The notes beneath the pieces were generated by a model. It was not told the DNA's origin, did not search any database, and worked only from the letters and a program-made list of their open reading frames with translations. A program made the position numbers and the translations under genes. A stretch of 64,000 bases of DNA from Halothiobacillus sp. (GTDB taxonomy: Bacteria; Pseudomonadota; Gammaproteobacteria; Halothiobacillales; Halothiobacillaceae), in assembly GCA_023255735.1 (NCBI GenBank), contig JAGDVP010000028.1, positions 149,428 to 213,427 on the forward strand, given 5' to 3'. Shown here in pieces: positions 19,474-29,496 of this stretch (positions are counted from its first letter, which is position 1; every line of letters begins with the position of its first letter).

Positions 19474-21191
19474 TGATTCATAAAAAACTCCCCGTTGTGC
19501 TTTGTTGGCACATGCACCAGCCTGAGTACCGAGATCCGCGCAATAAAATTTATCAGCAGCCTTGGACTTATCTGCATGCTATTAAAGATTATGTCGATAT
19601 GGCAGCTCATCTTGAGAAGCACACAGGTGCGCGCGCAGTTGTAAATTTTGTCCCTATTTTGCTTGAGCAATTAGACGACTACTCTCATCAAATAGATGCC
19701 TACTTGGAGACGAATGGAGAAACGCCCCTTCGCGATATTCTTTTGACGGCACTCGTTAACCCGTCGGCAATAACTGAATCAGACCAGCGAATGGGTGTTG
19801 TGCGCTCCTTAATGCGTGCAAATGAAGAACGATTGATTCGGCGCTTCGAGCCGTTTGAAGATTTAATTGATTTGGCTCGATCAATTTCATCTAATACAGA
19901 CAATGGTCAGTATTTAAGTGATGATTTTATTTCTGATTTGGCTGTTTGGTATCACTTGGCATGGATGGGGGAAACAGTCCGCAGAGAAAATGATTTAATT
20001 ATTCGGTTGATGGCTAAATCCGGTCAATTTAATTCCCATGAGCGATTAGAATTTCTTGCACTTATTGGCGTGCTAATTAAAGGGGTTTTTTCTCGGTATA
20101 AATCTTTAGCCAAGCTAGGTCGTGTTGAGCTATCGATGACCCCGTATGCTCATCCGATTATGCCCTTACTCTTGGATATGAAAGCAGGCAAGCAGGCTTG
20201 CCCCAATGACCCCCAGCCTGAACATGAGACCTATCCTGGCGGCGCTTCGCGGGTGCAGTGGCATTTGCAGGAGGGGTTAAAAGTTTTCAAAAAGTATTTT
20301 GGTGTGCATCCAACGGGCTGTTGGCCCTCTGAGGGGGCTATTTCGGAGCAAACAATTCATGAACTGGCCAAGGCGGGCTTTTCTTGGATTGCCAGTGGCG
20401 ATCAGGTGCTGAGACATTCGCTTGCCAAAGATAATAGTTCAGAGCAAACCTGTCGTCATCGAGTTTGGCAATTTGATCACTTATCACCCGCTTTATTTTT
20501 CCGTGACGATGGCCTTTCTGATTTAATTGGTTTTGATTATCAAAAATGGCATGCAGATGATGCGGTTTTGAACTTTATAACGCACCTAGAGCGTGTGCAG
20601 GAATCATGCAAAGATGAGGATGCCGTTGTTTCTATCATTCTTGATGGAGAAAATGCTTGGGAGTTTTACCCGTACAATGGCTATTGGTTTTTAGATGCTT
20701 TATATGAAAAACTGAGTAACCATCCTGGTATTGAACTTACGACATTCGCAGCCGTTGTAGATAAAACTTATCAACGTAAAATATTAAAACATATTGTTGC
20801 GGGTAGTTGGGTTTATGGCAATTTATCTACTTGGATTGGTAGTGATGCGAAAAATCGCGCTTGGGATTTATTAGTTGCGGCAAAACTTGCTTTTGATCAG
20901 GCTGGGTTTTCAGCTCAAGAAGGGGTATCAAATTGGGATGCTGAAACTTTAGCCAGAAATTCGCAACAATTAGCCATTTGCGAGGGCTCTGATTGGTTTT
21001 GGTGGTTTGGTGACTACAATCCGAGTGATGCGGTTCGTGATTTTGATCAATTATTTCGGTTGCAATTAACGCGCCTTTATGAATTAATCGAAATGCCCGC
21101 GCCTGAAGTTTTGCAGCACCCCTTATGTTTATCTGCTCTGAGTGATAGAGTGGTTGAAGCGGGCGGTGTGATGCGGCGTGGTCAATCATAA
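19473..21191 (+). CDS. Glycoside hydrolase family 57 protein (alpha-glucan active)
   Basis: A 572-residue GH57 enzyme, a family that includes alpha-amylases, 4-alpha-glucanotransferases, amylopullulanases and branching enzymes. The diagnostic conserved regions are present: HMHQP at residues 13-17, GCWPSEGAISEQ containing the probable nucleophile Glu, and IILDGENAWEFYPYNG containing the probable acid/base Asp. A trailing helical domain follows with WWFGDYN. No signal peptide is visible, so it should act in the cytoplasm on glycogen or maltodextrin. It is coupled by TAATG junctions to glgC upstream and malQ downstream. Substrate and linkage specificity cannot be read from the sequence. Confidence 0.9.
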   Translation: MIHKKLPVVLCWHMHQPEYRDPRNKIYQQPWTYLHAIKDYVDMAAHLEKHTGARAVVNFVPILLEQLDDYSHQIDAYLETNGETPLRDILLTALVNPSAITESDQRMGVVRSLMRANEERLIRRFEPFEDLIDLARSISSNTDNGQYLSDDFISDLAVWYHLAWMGETVRRENDLIIRLMAKSGQFNSHERLEFLALIGVLIKGVFSRYKSLAKLGRVELSMTPYAHPIMPLLLDMKAGKQACPNDPQPEHETYPGGASRVQWHLQEGLKVFKKYFGVHPTGCWPSEGAISEQTIHELAKAGFSWIASGDQVLRHSLAKDNSSEQTCRHRVWQFDHLSPALFFRDDGLSDLIGFDYQKWHADDAVLNFITHLERVQESCKDEDAVVSIILDGENAWEFYPYNGYWFLDALYEKLSNHPGIELTTFAAVVDKTYQRKILKHIVAGSWVYGNLSTWIGSDAKNRAWDLLVAAKLAFDQAGFSAQEGVSNWDAETLARNSQQLAICEGSDWFWWFGDYNPSDAVRDFDQLFRLQLTRLYELIEMPAPEVLQHPLCLSALSDRVVEAGGVMRRGQS

Positions 21192-22654
21192 TGGCTGTAT
21201 TAACGGCTGATCTATGCGCGCTTGAATTACCCTGCGTCAAGCGAAGGGCGGGGGTACTTGCTTCGGTGTTTAGTTTGCCGACAGCAGATTTTGGTTTTGC
21301 GCTCGATGCTTTTTTTGACTTTATGCAGAAAAGTGGATTAACGGTTTGGCAGGTTTTGCCACTTGGGCCGCCGTTAATGGATGGCTCACCGTATCAATGT
21401 AGCTCGTCTTTTGCGCTTAATCCGGCTTTTTTATCGGATGAGGTTTTGCGGGTTGATGCGGGGTTTGCTGCGCAGTCCTCATTGACTGACCGCAAACAGG
21501 GTCGTGGGTTAACGATTGAACTTCAACATGAGTGGTCGCTTTTTCAAGTTAATGAAGCCCACTGGCTGGATGATTATGCTTTATTTATGGCCATTAAATC
21601 ATCTGAACACGGGGTTCAATGGGTTGAGTGGCAACCCGGTTTAAGAGATCGGCAGCCTTTAGCTCTTGCACACTTTGCTGATTTACATGCCGATTTATTA
21701 TTCAGTATTAAGTTTGAGCAATTTTTATTGCAAAGGCAGTGGCAACGTGTCGTTGGCTCGGCGCGGCGGCGCGGCATTCTTGTTTATGGTGATTTGCCTA
21801 TTTTTGTTGCAGGAGATTCTGCCGATATTTGGGCTAATCGATCCTTATTCCAGTTAGATGAATGCGGTTTACCCATCGCTGTTGCGGGCGTCCCACCGGA
21901 TTATTTCTCAATGACAGGCCAGCGCTGGGGCAATCCGCTGTTTAATTGGGACAAAATGCAGTCAGATGGCTTTATTTGGTGGCGCGCACGATTCAAACGG
22001 CATGTGGCGCTGTTTGACTGGGTGCGTATTGATCACTTTCGTGGTTTAGCTGCCTATTGGTCTATTCCTGCGACTTGTCATACGGCGATTGATGGCCAGT
22101 GGATCAATGCGCCTGGATATGCCCTGCTTGAAGTGCTTGCTCAAGATTGCGGCAATACTTTGCCCGTTATTGCAGAAGATTTAGGTGTTATTACGGATGA
22201 TGTGGTGGCATTGAGGAAGGCGTTTTCCCTGCCGGGTATGTTGATTTTACAGTTTGCTTTTGACAGCGATGAGTTGAATCCTTATTTGCCGGCTAATCAT
22301 GAGCCTGATTCGGTAGTGTATACCGGCACGCATGACAATGACACGACGTTGGGTTGGTGGCTTGGACTTGATGAACCGGCAAAATTACATGTGCGCGCGT
22401 TATTAAATGAGCAATTATCTATTCCAATGGATGAGCCTATGCCGATGGCGTTAATTCATGCGGCCATGGCATCGGTCGCTCAACTGGCGGTTATCCCAAT
22501 GGCTGATTGGTTGAACTGTGATTCGCGCGGCAGAATTAATACGCCGGGTACGCTATCGGGCAATTGGCTTTGGCGTTTTTCTCTTGATGCGTTGTCGGAT
22601 GAATTGGCTTTAACGATTCGGCAATTAATTGAAAAAACCCACCGATTGGTTTGA
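21191..22654 (+). CDS. malQ: MalQ, 4-alpha-glucanotransferase (amylomaltase)
   Basis: Transfers alpha-1,4-glucan segments between maltodextrins; a GH77 enzyme. The 487-residue protein carries SPYQCSSSFALNP near the N-terminus, the nucleophile region VRIDHFRGLAAYW, the acid/base segment PVIAEDLGVITDDV and the third catalytic Asp region YTGTHDNDTTLGWW. The length matches the short DPE1 type without N-terminal binding modules. It overlaps the GH57 stop (TAATG) and ends the glgC-GH57-malQ operon. With GH57 it probably handles short glucans released from glycogen, as no glgP or glgX is in the window. Confidence 0.95.
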   Translation: MAVLTADLCALELPCVKRRAGVLASVFSLPTADFGFALDAFFDFMQKSGLTVWQVLPLGPPLMDGSPYQCSSSFALNPAFLSDEVLRVDAGFAAQSSLTDRKQGRGLTIELQHEWSLFQVNEAHWLDDYALFMAIKSSEHGVQWVEWQPGLRDRQPLALAHFADLHADLLFSIKFEQFLLQRQWQRVVGSARRRGILVYGDLPIFVAGDSADIWANRSLFQLDECGLPIAVAGVPPDYFSMTGQRWGNPLFNWDKMQSDGFIWWRARFKRHVALFDWVRIDHFRGLAAYWSIPATCHTAIDGQWINAPGYALLEVLAQDCGNTLPVIAEDLGVITDDVVALRKAFSLPGMLILQFAFDSDELNPYLPANHEPDSVVYTGTHDNDTTLGWWLGLDEPAKLHVRALLNEQLSIPMDEPMPMALIHAAMASVAQLAVIPMADWLNCDSRGRINTPGTLSGNWLWRFSLDALSDELALTIRQLIEKTHRLV

Positions 22655-22682
22655 TGTGACTTCTCCAATCACACGTTTTTTA
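22655..22682 (+). terminator. weak hairpin with T-run after malQ
   Basis: TGTGA (22655-22659) can pair with TCACA (22669-22673), followed by CG and a run of six T. The stem is only five base pairs, so this is a weak candidate for the end of the glgC-GH57-malQ transcript. It lies immediately past the malQ stop and before the convergent DUF4010 gene. Confidence 0.35.
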
Positions 22683-22705
22683 TTTAAGTAATCATTTCTC
22701 ATTGA

Positions 22706-23974
22706 TTAGCCAATCACGATTGCACTCCAGCAGAAGGATATTAAAAAAGTAATGGTCAACCAGCCGGCTGCGTAATAAAGCTCGGGGTTGCGTGATAACC
22801 CGAGAGTATAAGCTGCTTTCAGTAGATTATTACTCCCACTGGCAAGGATAATCGCTGCCTCAAGGGCGCTTTCTTTCACATGAAATTTACCATCGAGCAG
22901 GGATAGAACGAACGGGTCGATATCGGTAAACCCAACCATAAATGACAACACATGCAGCCCGCTGGCACCAAAATTTTGCACGACAAAATGCGTCACCGTG
23001 GCAAAAAATACGAATAAAAAAGCAAACAAAAGTGCGGTTGAAAATTCAAGCGGATGCTGGGGTGGGGGTTCGGCTTTTGGTGTGCTGGATTGGGTGGTTT
23101 TTTGATATAAAAACCAGGCTACCATTGCGGACGTTATCGCAAGTAGCGAGAAGGGTAGGGCAAGTCGCATGGCTGTCTCGGTGTGGCCTAAAACCCAAAT
23201 GATTGCCCATAAGCGCAAATACATCATGAGAGTTGCCAGCACAATGGCGGCGCCAATGATTCGGCTTTCCTCTGCATTCATGGCGTGGGCTCTTTTGCTC
23301 AGCACCACGGTGGCGGCTGTGCTTGAATACAGGCCGCCGAGCACGCCGGTGAGCAATACGCCCCTCGCGGGAAAAAAATAGGTTTGAGCGAGGTAACTTA
23401 AATAAGAAATAGCCGATACGACGATGACCGCCAACCAAACCTGATACCAGGTGACCGATATAAAAGGCGCGATTTCTTGGTTGGGAAGGAGCGGTAAAAT
23501 CACCCCAGCCATGATGAAAAACTTAACTAAGGTGCCAGCTTCTTCGTGGCGAAAGGCATCTGAAAACCGCCGAATGCCGGGTTTATCGCCCAAAAGTAAG
23601 AGCACCACAATCACAAAAAGCAGCGGTAGCCACAATGGGCCGTGCAGCGATAAGGGGCCGAGTGTGTAGGCGATGAGCGCAATGAGCGTGCTCAGCAGAT
23701 GGTTATCTTGTGTTTGTAGCCTTTTCCAATATTCGAGAGCAAATAGCGCACCGATAACAAATAAGCCCACACTGTAGGCTACAAATGTGGGATCAATAAT
23801 CACTAAAGCCAGCCCGAAAATGGCCAATAGGGTAAATGTGCGGGTTGTGCCAAACCCTAAGTCCCGCTGACTTGCACGGCGATAGCTATGCCATTCTAGG
23901 CCAATTAAAAACCCGAACAAGGCGGTTTCTATGAAGGCAACCAGTAAGGGGGAAAATGGGGGTAAGTTATCCAT
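22706..23974 (-). CDS. MgtC/SapB and DUF4010 membrane protein
   Basis: A 422-residue integral membrane protein with about a dozen hydrophobic segments. The N-terminal 130 residues match the MgtC/SapB type (ETALFGFLIGLEWHSYRR then GTTRTFTLLAIFGL), and the rest matches DUF4010 (LLTGVLGGLYSSTAATVVLSKRA, LSFMVGFTDIDPFVLSLL, ASGSNNLLKAAYTLGLSR). Members of this two-part family are widespread and of unproven transport function, often assumed to affect ion homeostasis. It stands alone, convergent with malQ and divergent from crcB, so context does not narrow its role. Confidence 0.85.
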   Translation of the reverse strand: MDNLPPFSPLLVAFIETALFGFLIGLEWHSYRRASQRDLGFGTTRTFTLLAIFGLALVIIDPTFVAYSVGLFVIGALFALEYWKRLQTQDNHLLSTLIALIAYTLGPLSLHGPLWLPLLFVIVVLLLLGDKPGIRRFSDAFRHEEAGTLVKFFIMAGVILPLLPNQEIAPFISVTWYQVWLAVIVVSAISYLSYLAQTYFFPARGVLLTGVLGGLYSSTAATVVLSKRAHAMNAEESRIIGAAIVLATLMMYLRLWAIIWVLGHTETAMRLALPFSLLAITSAMVAWFLYQKTTQSSTPKAEPPPQHPLEFSTALLFAFLFVFFATVTHFVVQNFGASGLHVLSFMVGFTDIDPFVLSLLDGKFHVKESALEAAIILASGSNNLLKAAYTLGLSRNPELYYAAGWLTITFLISFCWSAIVIG

Positions 23975-24148
23975 AAAATTCCGATGACTATTGATTTTCG
24001 TACTATGCGTTCATCGCGCTGTTCACACAAGGGGTTTGTCGGCGCGGGTATTGGGTTTTGGCTGGGCGAATGGGTTTAAGGCAACTGCAGTACGGTGGCA
24101 CTGGGGTTAGAATTTACCATCGTGCATTTTATTCTAGTGGGGGTTTCT

Positions 24149-24523
24149 ATGCGGGTGTATTTGTTGATTGCATTGGCCGGCTCTATGGGCGCTATGGCGC
24201 GTTTTGGCCTGATTAATTTTGTGAATCATCACATGGGGCGGGCATTTCCGTTTGGCACTCTGATTGTAAATATATCTGGCTCTGCTTTAATGGGGTTTTT
24301 AGCGGTTTATTTATTGCAAAAATTTCAATTGGCGCCTGAATATCGCATTGCCATTTTGACGGGTTTTTTAGGAGCGTTTACCACGATGTCGACCTTTTCG
24401 ATCGACTCGCTCACTTTGATTGAGCGTAACCAATGGCTTTTGGCCAGTGTGTATATCGCGGTAACCGTTGTGGTGTGTATCGCGGCGGCGCGCGGGGGCA
24501 TGCTTTTAGCTGAAAGACTTTAA
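24149..24523 (+). CDS. crcB: CrcB/FluC fluoride ion channel
   Basis: Small dual-topology membrane protein that exports fluoride. From the ATG chosen here the protein is 124 residues with four transmembrane segments, the family norm. Landmarks are GSMGAMARFGLINFV, PFGTLIVNISGSALMGFLAVY (with the conserved Asn) and ILTGFLGAFTTMSTFSIDSL with the Phe-box residues. An in-frame upstream codon at 24095 would add 18 atypical residues and is rejected. No fluoride riboswitch consensus is seen upstream. The stop codon is immediately followed by the queG start. Confidence 0.94.
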   Translation: MRVYLLIALAGSMGAMARFGLINFVNHHMGRAFPFGTLIVNISGSALMGFLAVYLLQKFQLAPEYRIAILTGFLGAFTTMSTFSIDSLTLIERNQWLLASVYIAVTVVVCIAAARGGMLLAERL

Positions 24524-25633
24524 TTGAATACCCAGTTTATTAATTTATCGGCATTAAAAGAAAAAATCCACGCTTGGGCCATTGAGCTCGGCTTTGATGA
24601 TTTACGCGTCACGGATACCGATTTGTCGCAGTACGAACAAAGGTATTTAGATTGGATAGCGCAAAATTATCACGGCACTATGAGCTATATGGCAAGCCAT
24701 GGGTTAATGCGCTTTCGTCCTCAAGAGTTGGTGCCGGGTACGCGGCGTGTTTTAACGGTGATTAAAAATTACCTCCCGCCCGATGTGCAAGGTCCAAGTG
24801 AGGTATTGCGGAATCCACAGTTGGGGTATGTTTCTCGTTATGCCCTGGGTCGGGATTATCACAAAGTGATACGGCGCAATTTGCACAAACTGGCCGATAA
24901 AATAACGGCTGAAATTGGCGAATTTGGTTTTCGTGCGTTTGTCGATTCGGCACCGGTGTATGAAACGGGTTTGGCGGAAAAGTCAGGTTTAGGCTGGAAA
25001 GGCAAGCATTCGTTGGTACTTAATCGCGCAGCCGGTTCGTGGTTTTTTTTAGGCGAGCTATTTATTGATTTTGATTTGCCAGTTGATACCCCCGTTATCC
25101 CGCATTGTGGCTCTTGTACGGCGTGCATTGCCGTGTGCCCCACCCAGGCAATTGTGGCTGATGGGGTGGTGGATGCGCGCCGGTGTATTTCGTATCTGAC
25201 GATTGAATCGGCCGAGGATATTCCCGAAGAATTTCGCGCCGATATGGGTAATCGAATTTATGGGTGTGATGATTGCCAGTTAACTTGCCCGTGGAACCGG
25301 TTTGCCAAAATTTCGGCTGATGCGGATTTTCGGGCACGCCATGGGTTAGATGCACCGAGTTTGGTTGAGCTATTTAACTGGGATGAAGCCCTATTTTTAT
25401 CTCGTACTGAAGGCATGGCGATCAGGCGGATTGGTTGGCAACGCTGGTTGCGAAATATCGCGGTCGCGCTGGGCAATTTGTTGCGCGTTGAGCCTGAAAA
25501 TCTAGAGGCGATTGCAGCGCTTAAGGCTCGCCAAGGCCGGGTAAGCGATCAACTCGATCGGCATATTAGCTGGGCATTAATGCAGGGGCGATCGATGCGG
25601 CGCGGCTCGATTAGGGCGTCCAAAAAAGCATGA
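24524..25633 (+). CDS. queG: QueG, epoxyqueuosine reductase
   Basis: Cobalamin- and iron-sulfur-dependent enzyme that reduces epoxyqueuosine to queuosine in tRNA. The 369-residue protein has the N-terminal region YHGTMSYMASHGLMRFRPQELVPGT, the catalytic-Asp region FVDSAPVYETGLAEKSGLGWKGKH, and two 4Fe-4S motifs (CGSCTACIAVCPTQAI and CDDCQLTCPW). The frame begins directly after the crcB TAA, and the first possible start is TTG at 24524; the next Met lies inside the conserved domain, so TTG must be used. The last 23 bases overlap the convergent HDOD gene. Confidence 0.95.
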   Translation: MNTQFINLSALKEKIHAWAIELGFDDLRVTDTDLSQYEQRYLDWIAQNYHGTMSYMASHGLMRFRPQELVPGTRRVLTVIKNYLPPDVQGPSEVLRNPQLGYVSRYALGRDYHKVIRRNLHKLADKITAEIGEFGFRAFVDSAPVYETGLAEKSGLGWKGKHSLVLNRAAGSWFFLGELFIDFDLPVDTPVIPHCGSCTACIAVCPTQAIVADGVVDARRCISYLTIESAEDIPEEFRADMGNRIYGCDDCQLTCPWNRFAKISADADFRARHGLDAPSLVELFNWDEALFLSRTEGMAIRRIGWQRWLRNIAVALGNLLRVEPENLEAIAALKARQGRVSDQLDRHISWALMQGRSMRRGSIRASKKA

Positions 25634-27005
25634 AGTAATCAAAAATTGTCCGTAGCGGCGCAATATCGGCAGCAGTGTTTATATCAACCACCACGAGGGC
25701 AAAGGGCTTGTGATTGATGCTGAGTGTGTGCAGGAAGCAATCAACGGCGATGAGTTTTTGGCCATCAGCATCCAAGAGCCGATTGAGGGTCGGGCGGTTG
25801 CTTGCATCAATGGCGAGCGCTTTGTTGCCGATGATGAGCCGATCAAGCAAGGGGTTGCTTTGCAAGTTAAGTTGAGGCGCGTAGCTTTCTGGGTTAGGGC
25901 GCTTGTTGATATTAAGCGTTAAGCCTTCAAGGTTCGCGGCTTTGGTTAAAACCAACACGCGCACAAAGTGTAAATCTTCAATTAAACCCGCCAGAAGCGC
26001 TTTAATGAGTGTATTTGGGGTGCGATTTTTTTGAGTTGTAATTTGGTGGGCCAAATTAAATTGCGCACGCTGGATTCGGCTTAAATCAATGCCATAGGCG
26101 TCGGGAAATGGCCAGCAGATGGGGGGTGTGGCGCTATCTATCAAGAGTTTGGCACTGCTATAAAGCCCGATGGGTTCAAACTCTTGCGCGGTTTTAACCG
26201 CAATTTGGTGGATGAGTTGATCGGTTGCTGCGCAATCGCGTTTAAGCAGTTCTGAAATTTCTTTCTTTGTGGCTAGGATGTCGGCGTGGTACCACCCAAG
26301 CTCACTGAAAAAACTTAATCGCCGCGCGAGCAGCACAATGGTTTGATGCTGCCGCGCTAGGATGGGGGTGGCTGCCTCATCGGAAAACAGTTGGGTGGGC
26401 AAATAATAAAAACCGTTTAACGCGTGCTCCAAGGTTTTAAGCTCAACCCCTGCATCGGCGAGCACGGCCTGCACGGCGTGCCCTAAGGTGCGGGTTTTCT
26501 GATCGCGTACTTGAATTAGGGCTTGGCGCATGAGTTCAGGCGCATCTCGCCACAAGGCCAATTCAATAAAATTGTGCAATAAAGTGGCCACCACCACAAT
26601 TTCATAACTGGTATCACGCAATTCAACGAGCCAGCTTTCGGCATGCCTTGCGGCATGTAAACTCCGCGCTAAGGCGGTTAAATAGCCTTGGCGCTGCGCG
26701 TTATCGGGTAGTGCGTCTTCAAGCACAGGGAGCTTGGGGAGGGTTTGCTTCATCCACATGATGCCGAGCAGCGACAGGGCATGATCTAAACTGTGCGGCG
26801 CATCGCGGCCGCGCGTACGCTGCGCTCGGGCGGCCGCCCCCATCACAAAGCCGCACGCAGCCGGATCACGGCGTAGCCAGCCTATGATTTCGCTCAAGTC
26901 GATTTCATCCCGCCGCAAACAACCTGTCAGCCTGCGATGCACTTCCCCCCGCACGGGGAGTGGGGTGTTTTTAAGATGCAGAGCCCAATCGTTCGGCAGT
27001 GTCAT
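25611..27005 (-). CDS. HDOD-domain protein
   Basis: A 464-residue cytoplasmic protein whose N-terminal half matches an HDOD output domain (residues about 15-210: LPVRGEVHRRLTGCLRRDE, DHALSLLGIMWMKQTLP, VVATLLHNFIELALW). The HD dyad is not intact, as usual for HDOD. The C-terminal half (about 230-464) is not recognised. It is the second gene of a minus-strand pair, seven bases after purB. HDOD proteins occur in signal transduction but seldom have a known target, so no function is assigned. The 3' end overlaps queG convergently. Confidence 0.72.
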   Translation of the reverse strand: MTLPNDWALHLKNTPLPVRGEVHRRLTGCLRRDEIDLSEIIGWLRRDPAACGFVMGAAARAQRTRGRDAPHSLDHALSLLGIMWMKQTLPKLPVLEDALPDNAQRQGYLTALARSLHAARHAESWLVELRDTSYEIVVVATLLHNFIELALWRDAPELMRQALIQVRDQKTRTLGHAVQAVLADAGVELKTLEHALNGFYYLPTQLFSDEAATPILARQHQTIVLLARRLSFFSELGWYHADILATKKEISELLKRDCAATDQLIHQIAVKTAQEFEPIGLYSSAKLLIDSATPPICWPFPDAYGIDLSRIQRAQFNLAHQITTQKNRTPNTLIKALLAGLIEDLHFVRVLVLTKAANLEGLTLNINKRPNPESYAPQLNLQSNPLLDRLIIGNKALAIDASNRPTLNRLLDADGQKLIAVDCFLHTLSINHKPFALVVVDINTAADIAPLRTIFDYFMLFWTP

Positions 27006-27012
27006 GGCGGGA

Positions 27013-28383
<1,371 letters not shown>

Positions 28384-28416
28384 TTACCTATTCTTTGGGG
28401 CGCGATTTGATTGAAA

Positions 28417-29313
28417 TTATACGGTCGCAGGTTCGATTGGCGCGGCCAATACGCGGGTTAAATCCAAAATTAACCGCCGCAGGGCTTCAACCATTAAGCG
28501 CTGATCGGCATCACGCTGTTGATCGGCATCATCAATGATCTCAGAGGATTCCTCTGCGCCCAATTGCTCGGTGGGTTTAATGCGCGCCAGGCTGCCATCG
28601 GCTTTCAGCATGAAGCGGATGCGTTCTTGCCAAATTAATTCGAGTTGATCGACTTTCAGGCCCTCATGCAAATGTGCAATCACATGCGGATCAGGCAGAG
28701 CGAGTTTGGCGACGGTAATGCTGCCGCCCTCGCGCAAATCAATGAGTTTTGCCGCCTCGCCAATCTCAAACCCCAAGGGCGGCGCGCCCAGCAACCACGC
28801 GCTTAAGTGCGATGAAATATCGGTGCTGCCAAATAACGGCACCATGCGCCATTGCCCTAAGGCTTCGCGCAATTGCAGGCTTAGGCGCTCAACTTTAGTC
28901 GCGGTGGCGGTATCAAACCAAACTTGCGTATTTTTCGCATCAATCAAGGCTTGGGTTTGACTTTGGCGGGGGAACGCTTGGGGCAGTAAATCAAGCAGTA
29001 CCGCATCTTGCATGGCCGTGCGCTCAGCCCTTGTGGGCTCGCCCGCCGCGCCGTCGCGTGCACGCAGGCGATTATCCGCTTCTTCACGCACCACAGCGGC
29101 AGGCACAGAGCGCTCTTCTCGCTGCAAAACGATGCGGGCGGCGCCATCGGTTTCATGCACAAACTGAGTGCCTAACGCCGGCTGCCAGCCAATGGATTCA
29201 ACCTGTTGCGCCCGTGTCGGCATGAAAGGCTTCGTGCTTAAAGTAGCATCCAGCGTTGTGAAATCGGGGCAGGGTGTTTCGAGCCGATAAACCGTTAATT
29301 GACGAAAAAACAT
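28417..29313 (-). CDS. rdgC: RdgC, recombination-associated DNA-binding protein
   Basis: Ring-shaped DNA-binding protein that limits RecA activity. The start at 29313 gives a 298-residue protein beginning MFFRQLTVYRLE and has a good Shine-Dalgarno (TTGGAGGATTTT) directly upstream; an in-frame start nine codons earlier lacks this and is rejected. Recognisable blocks are SIGWQPALG near residue 40, LLPQAFPRQSQTQALIDAKN near 115 and LDLTRVLAAP at the C-terminus. RdgC is confined mainly to beta- and gammaproteobacteria, which supports the taxonomic reading. It is separated from purB by 39 bases. Confidence 0.94.
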   Translation of the reverse strand: MFFRQLTVYRLETPCPDFTTLDATLSTKPFMPTRAQQVESIGWQPALGTQFVHETDGAARIVLQREERSVPAAVVREEADNRLRARDGAAGEPTRAERTAMQDAVLLDLLPQAFPRQSQTQALIDAKNTQVWFDTATATKVERLSLQLREALGQWRMVPLFGSTDISSHLSAWLLGAPPLGFEIGEAAKLIDLREGGSITVAKLALPDPHVIAHLHEGLKVDQLELIWQERIRFMLKADGSLARIKPTEQLGAEESSEIIDDADQQRDADQRLMVEALRRLILDLTRVLAAPIEPATV

Positions 29314-29496
29314 AAAATCCTCCAAGCAAGTGGCAGGCATTATGCCGCATCCCTTGCGGGGTTGCTCTCGCTTTGCTTTGGTGTGATGTGGTGGGAAAAG
29401 GGCGATTTAATCCACAGGGCGGTCACGGCGAGCGCTTCGCCGCGTTATACTTGAACCCATTCCAAGCATTGTTTTACTAAAATTTTAGGTATTTTT

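Noticed and set aside
23975-24148. Search for a fluoride riboswitch before crcB
   Set aside because: The consensus GG-GATGG and TTCGCC elements with pseudoknot were not found.
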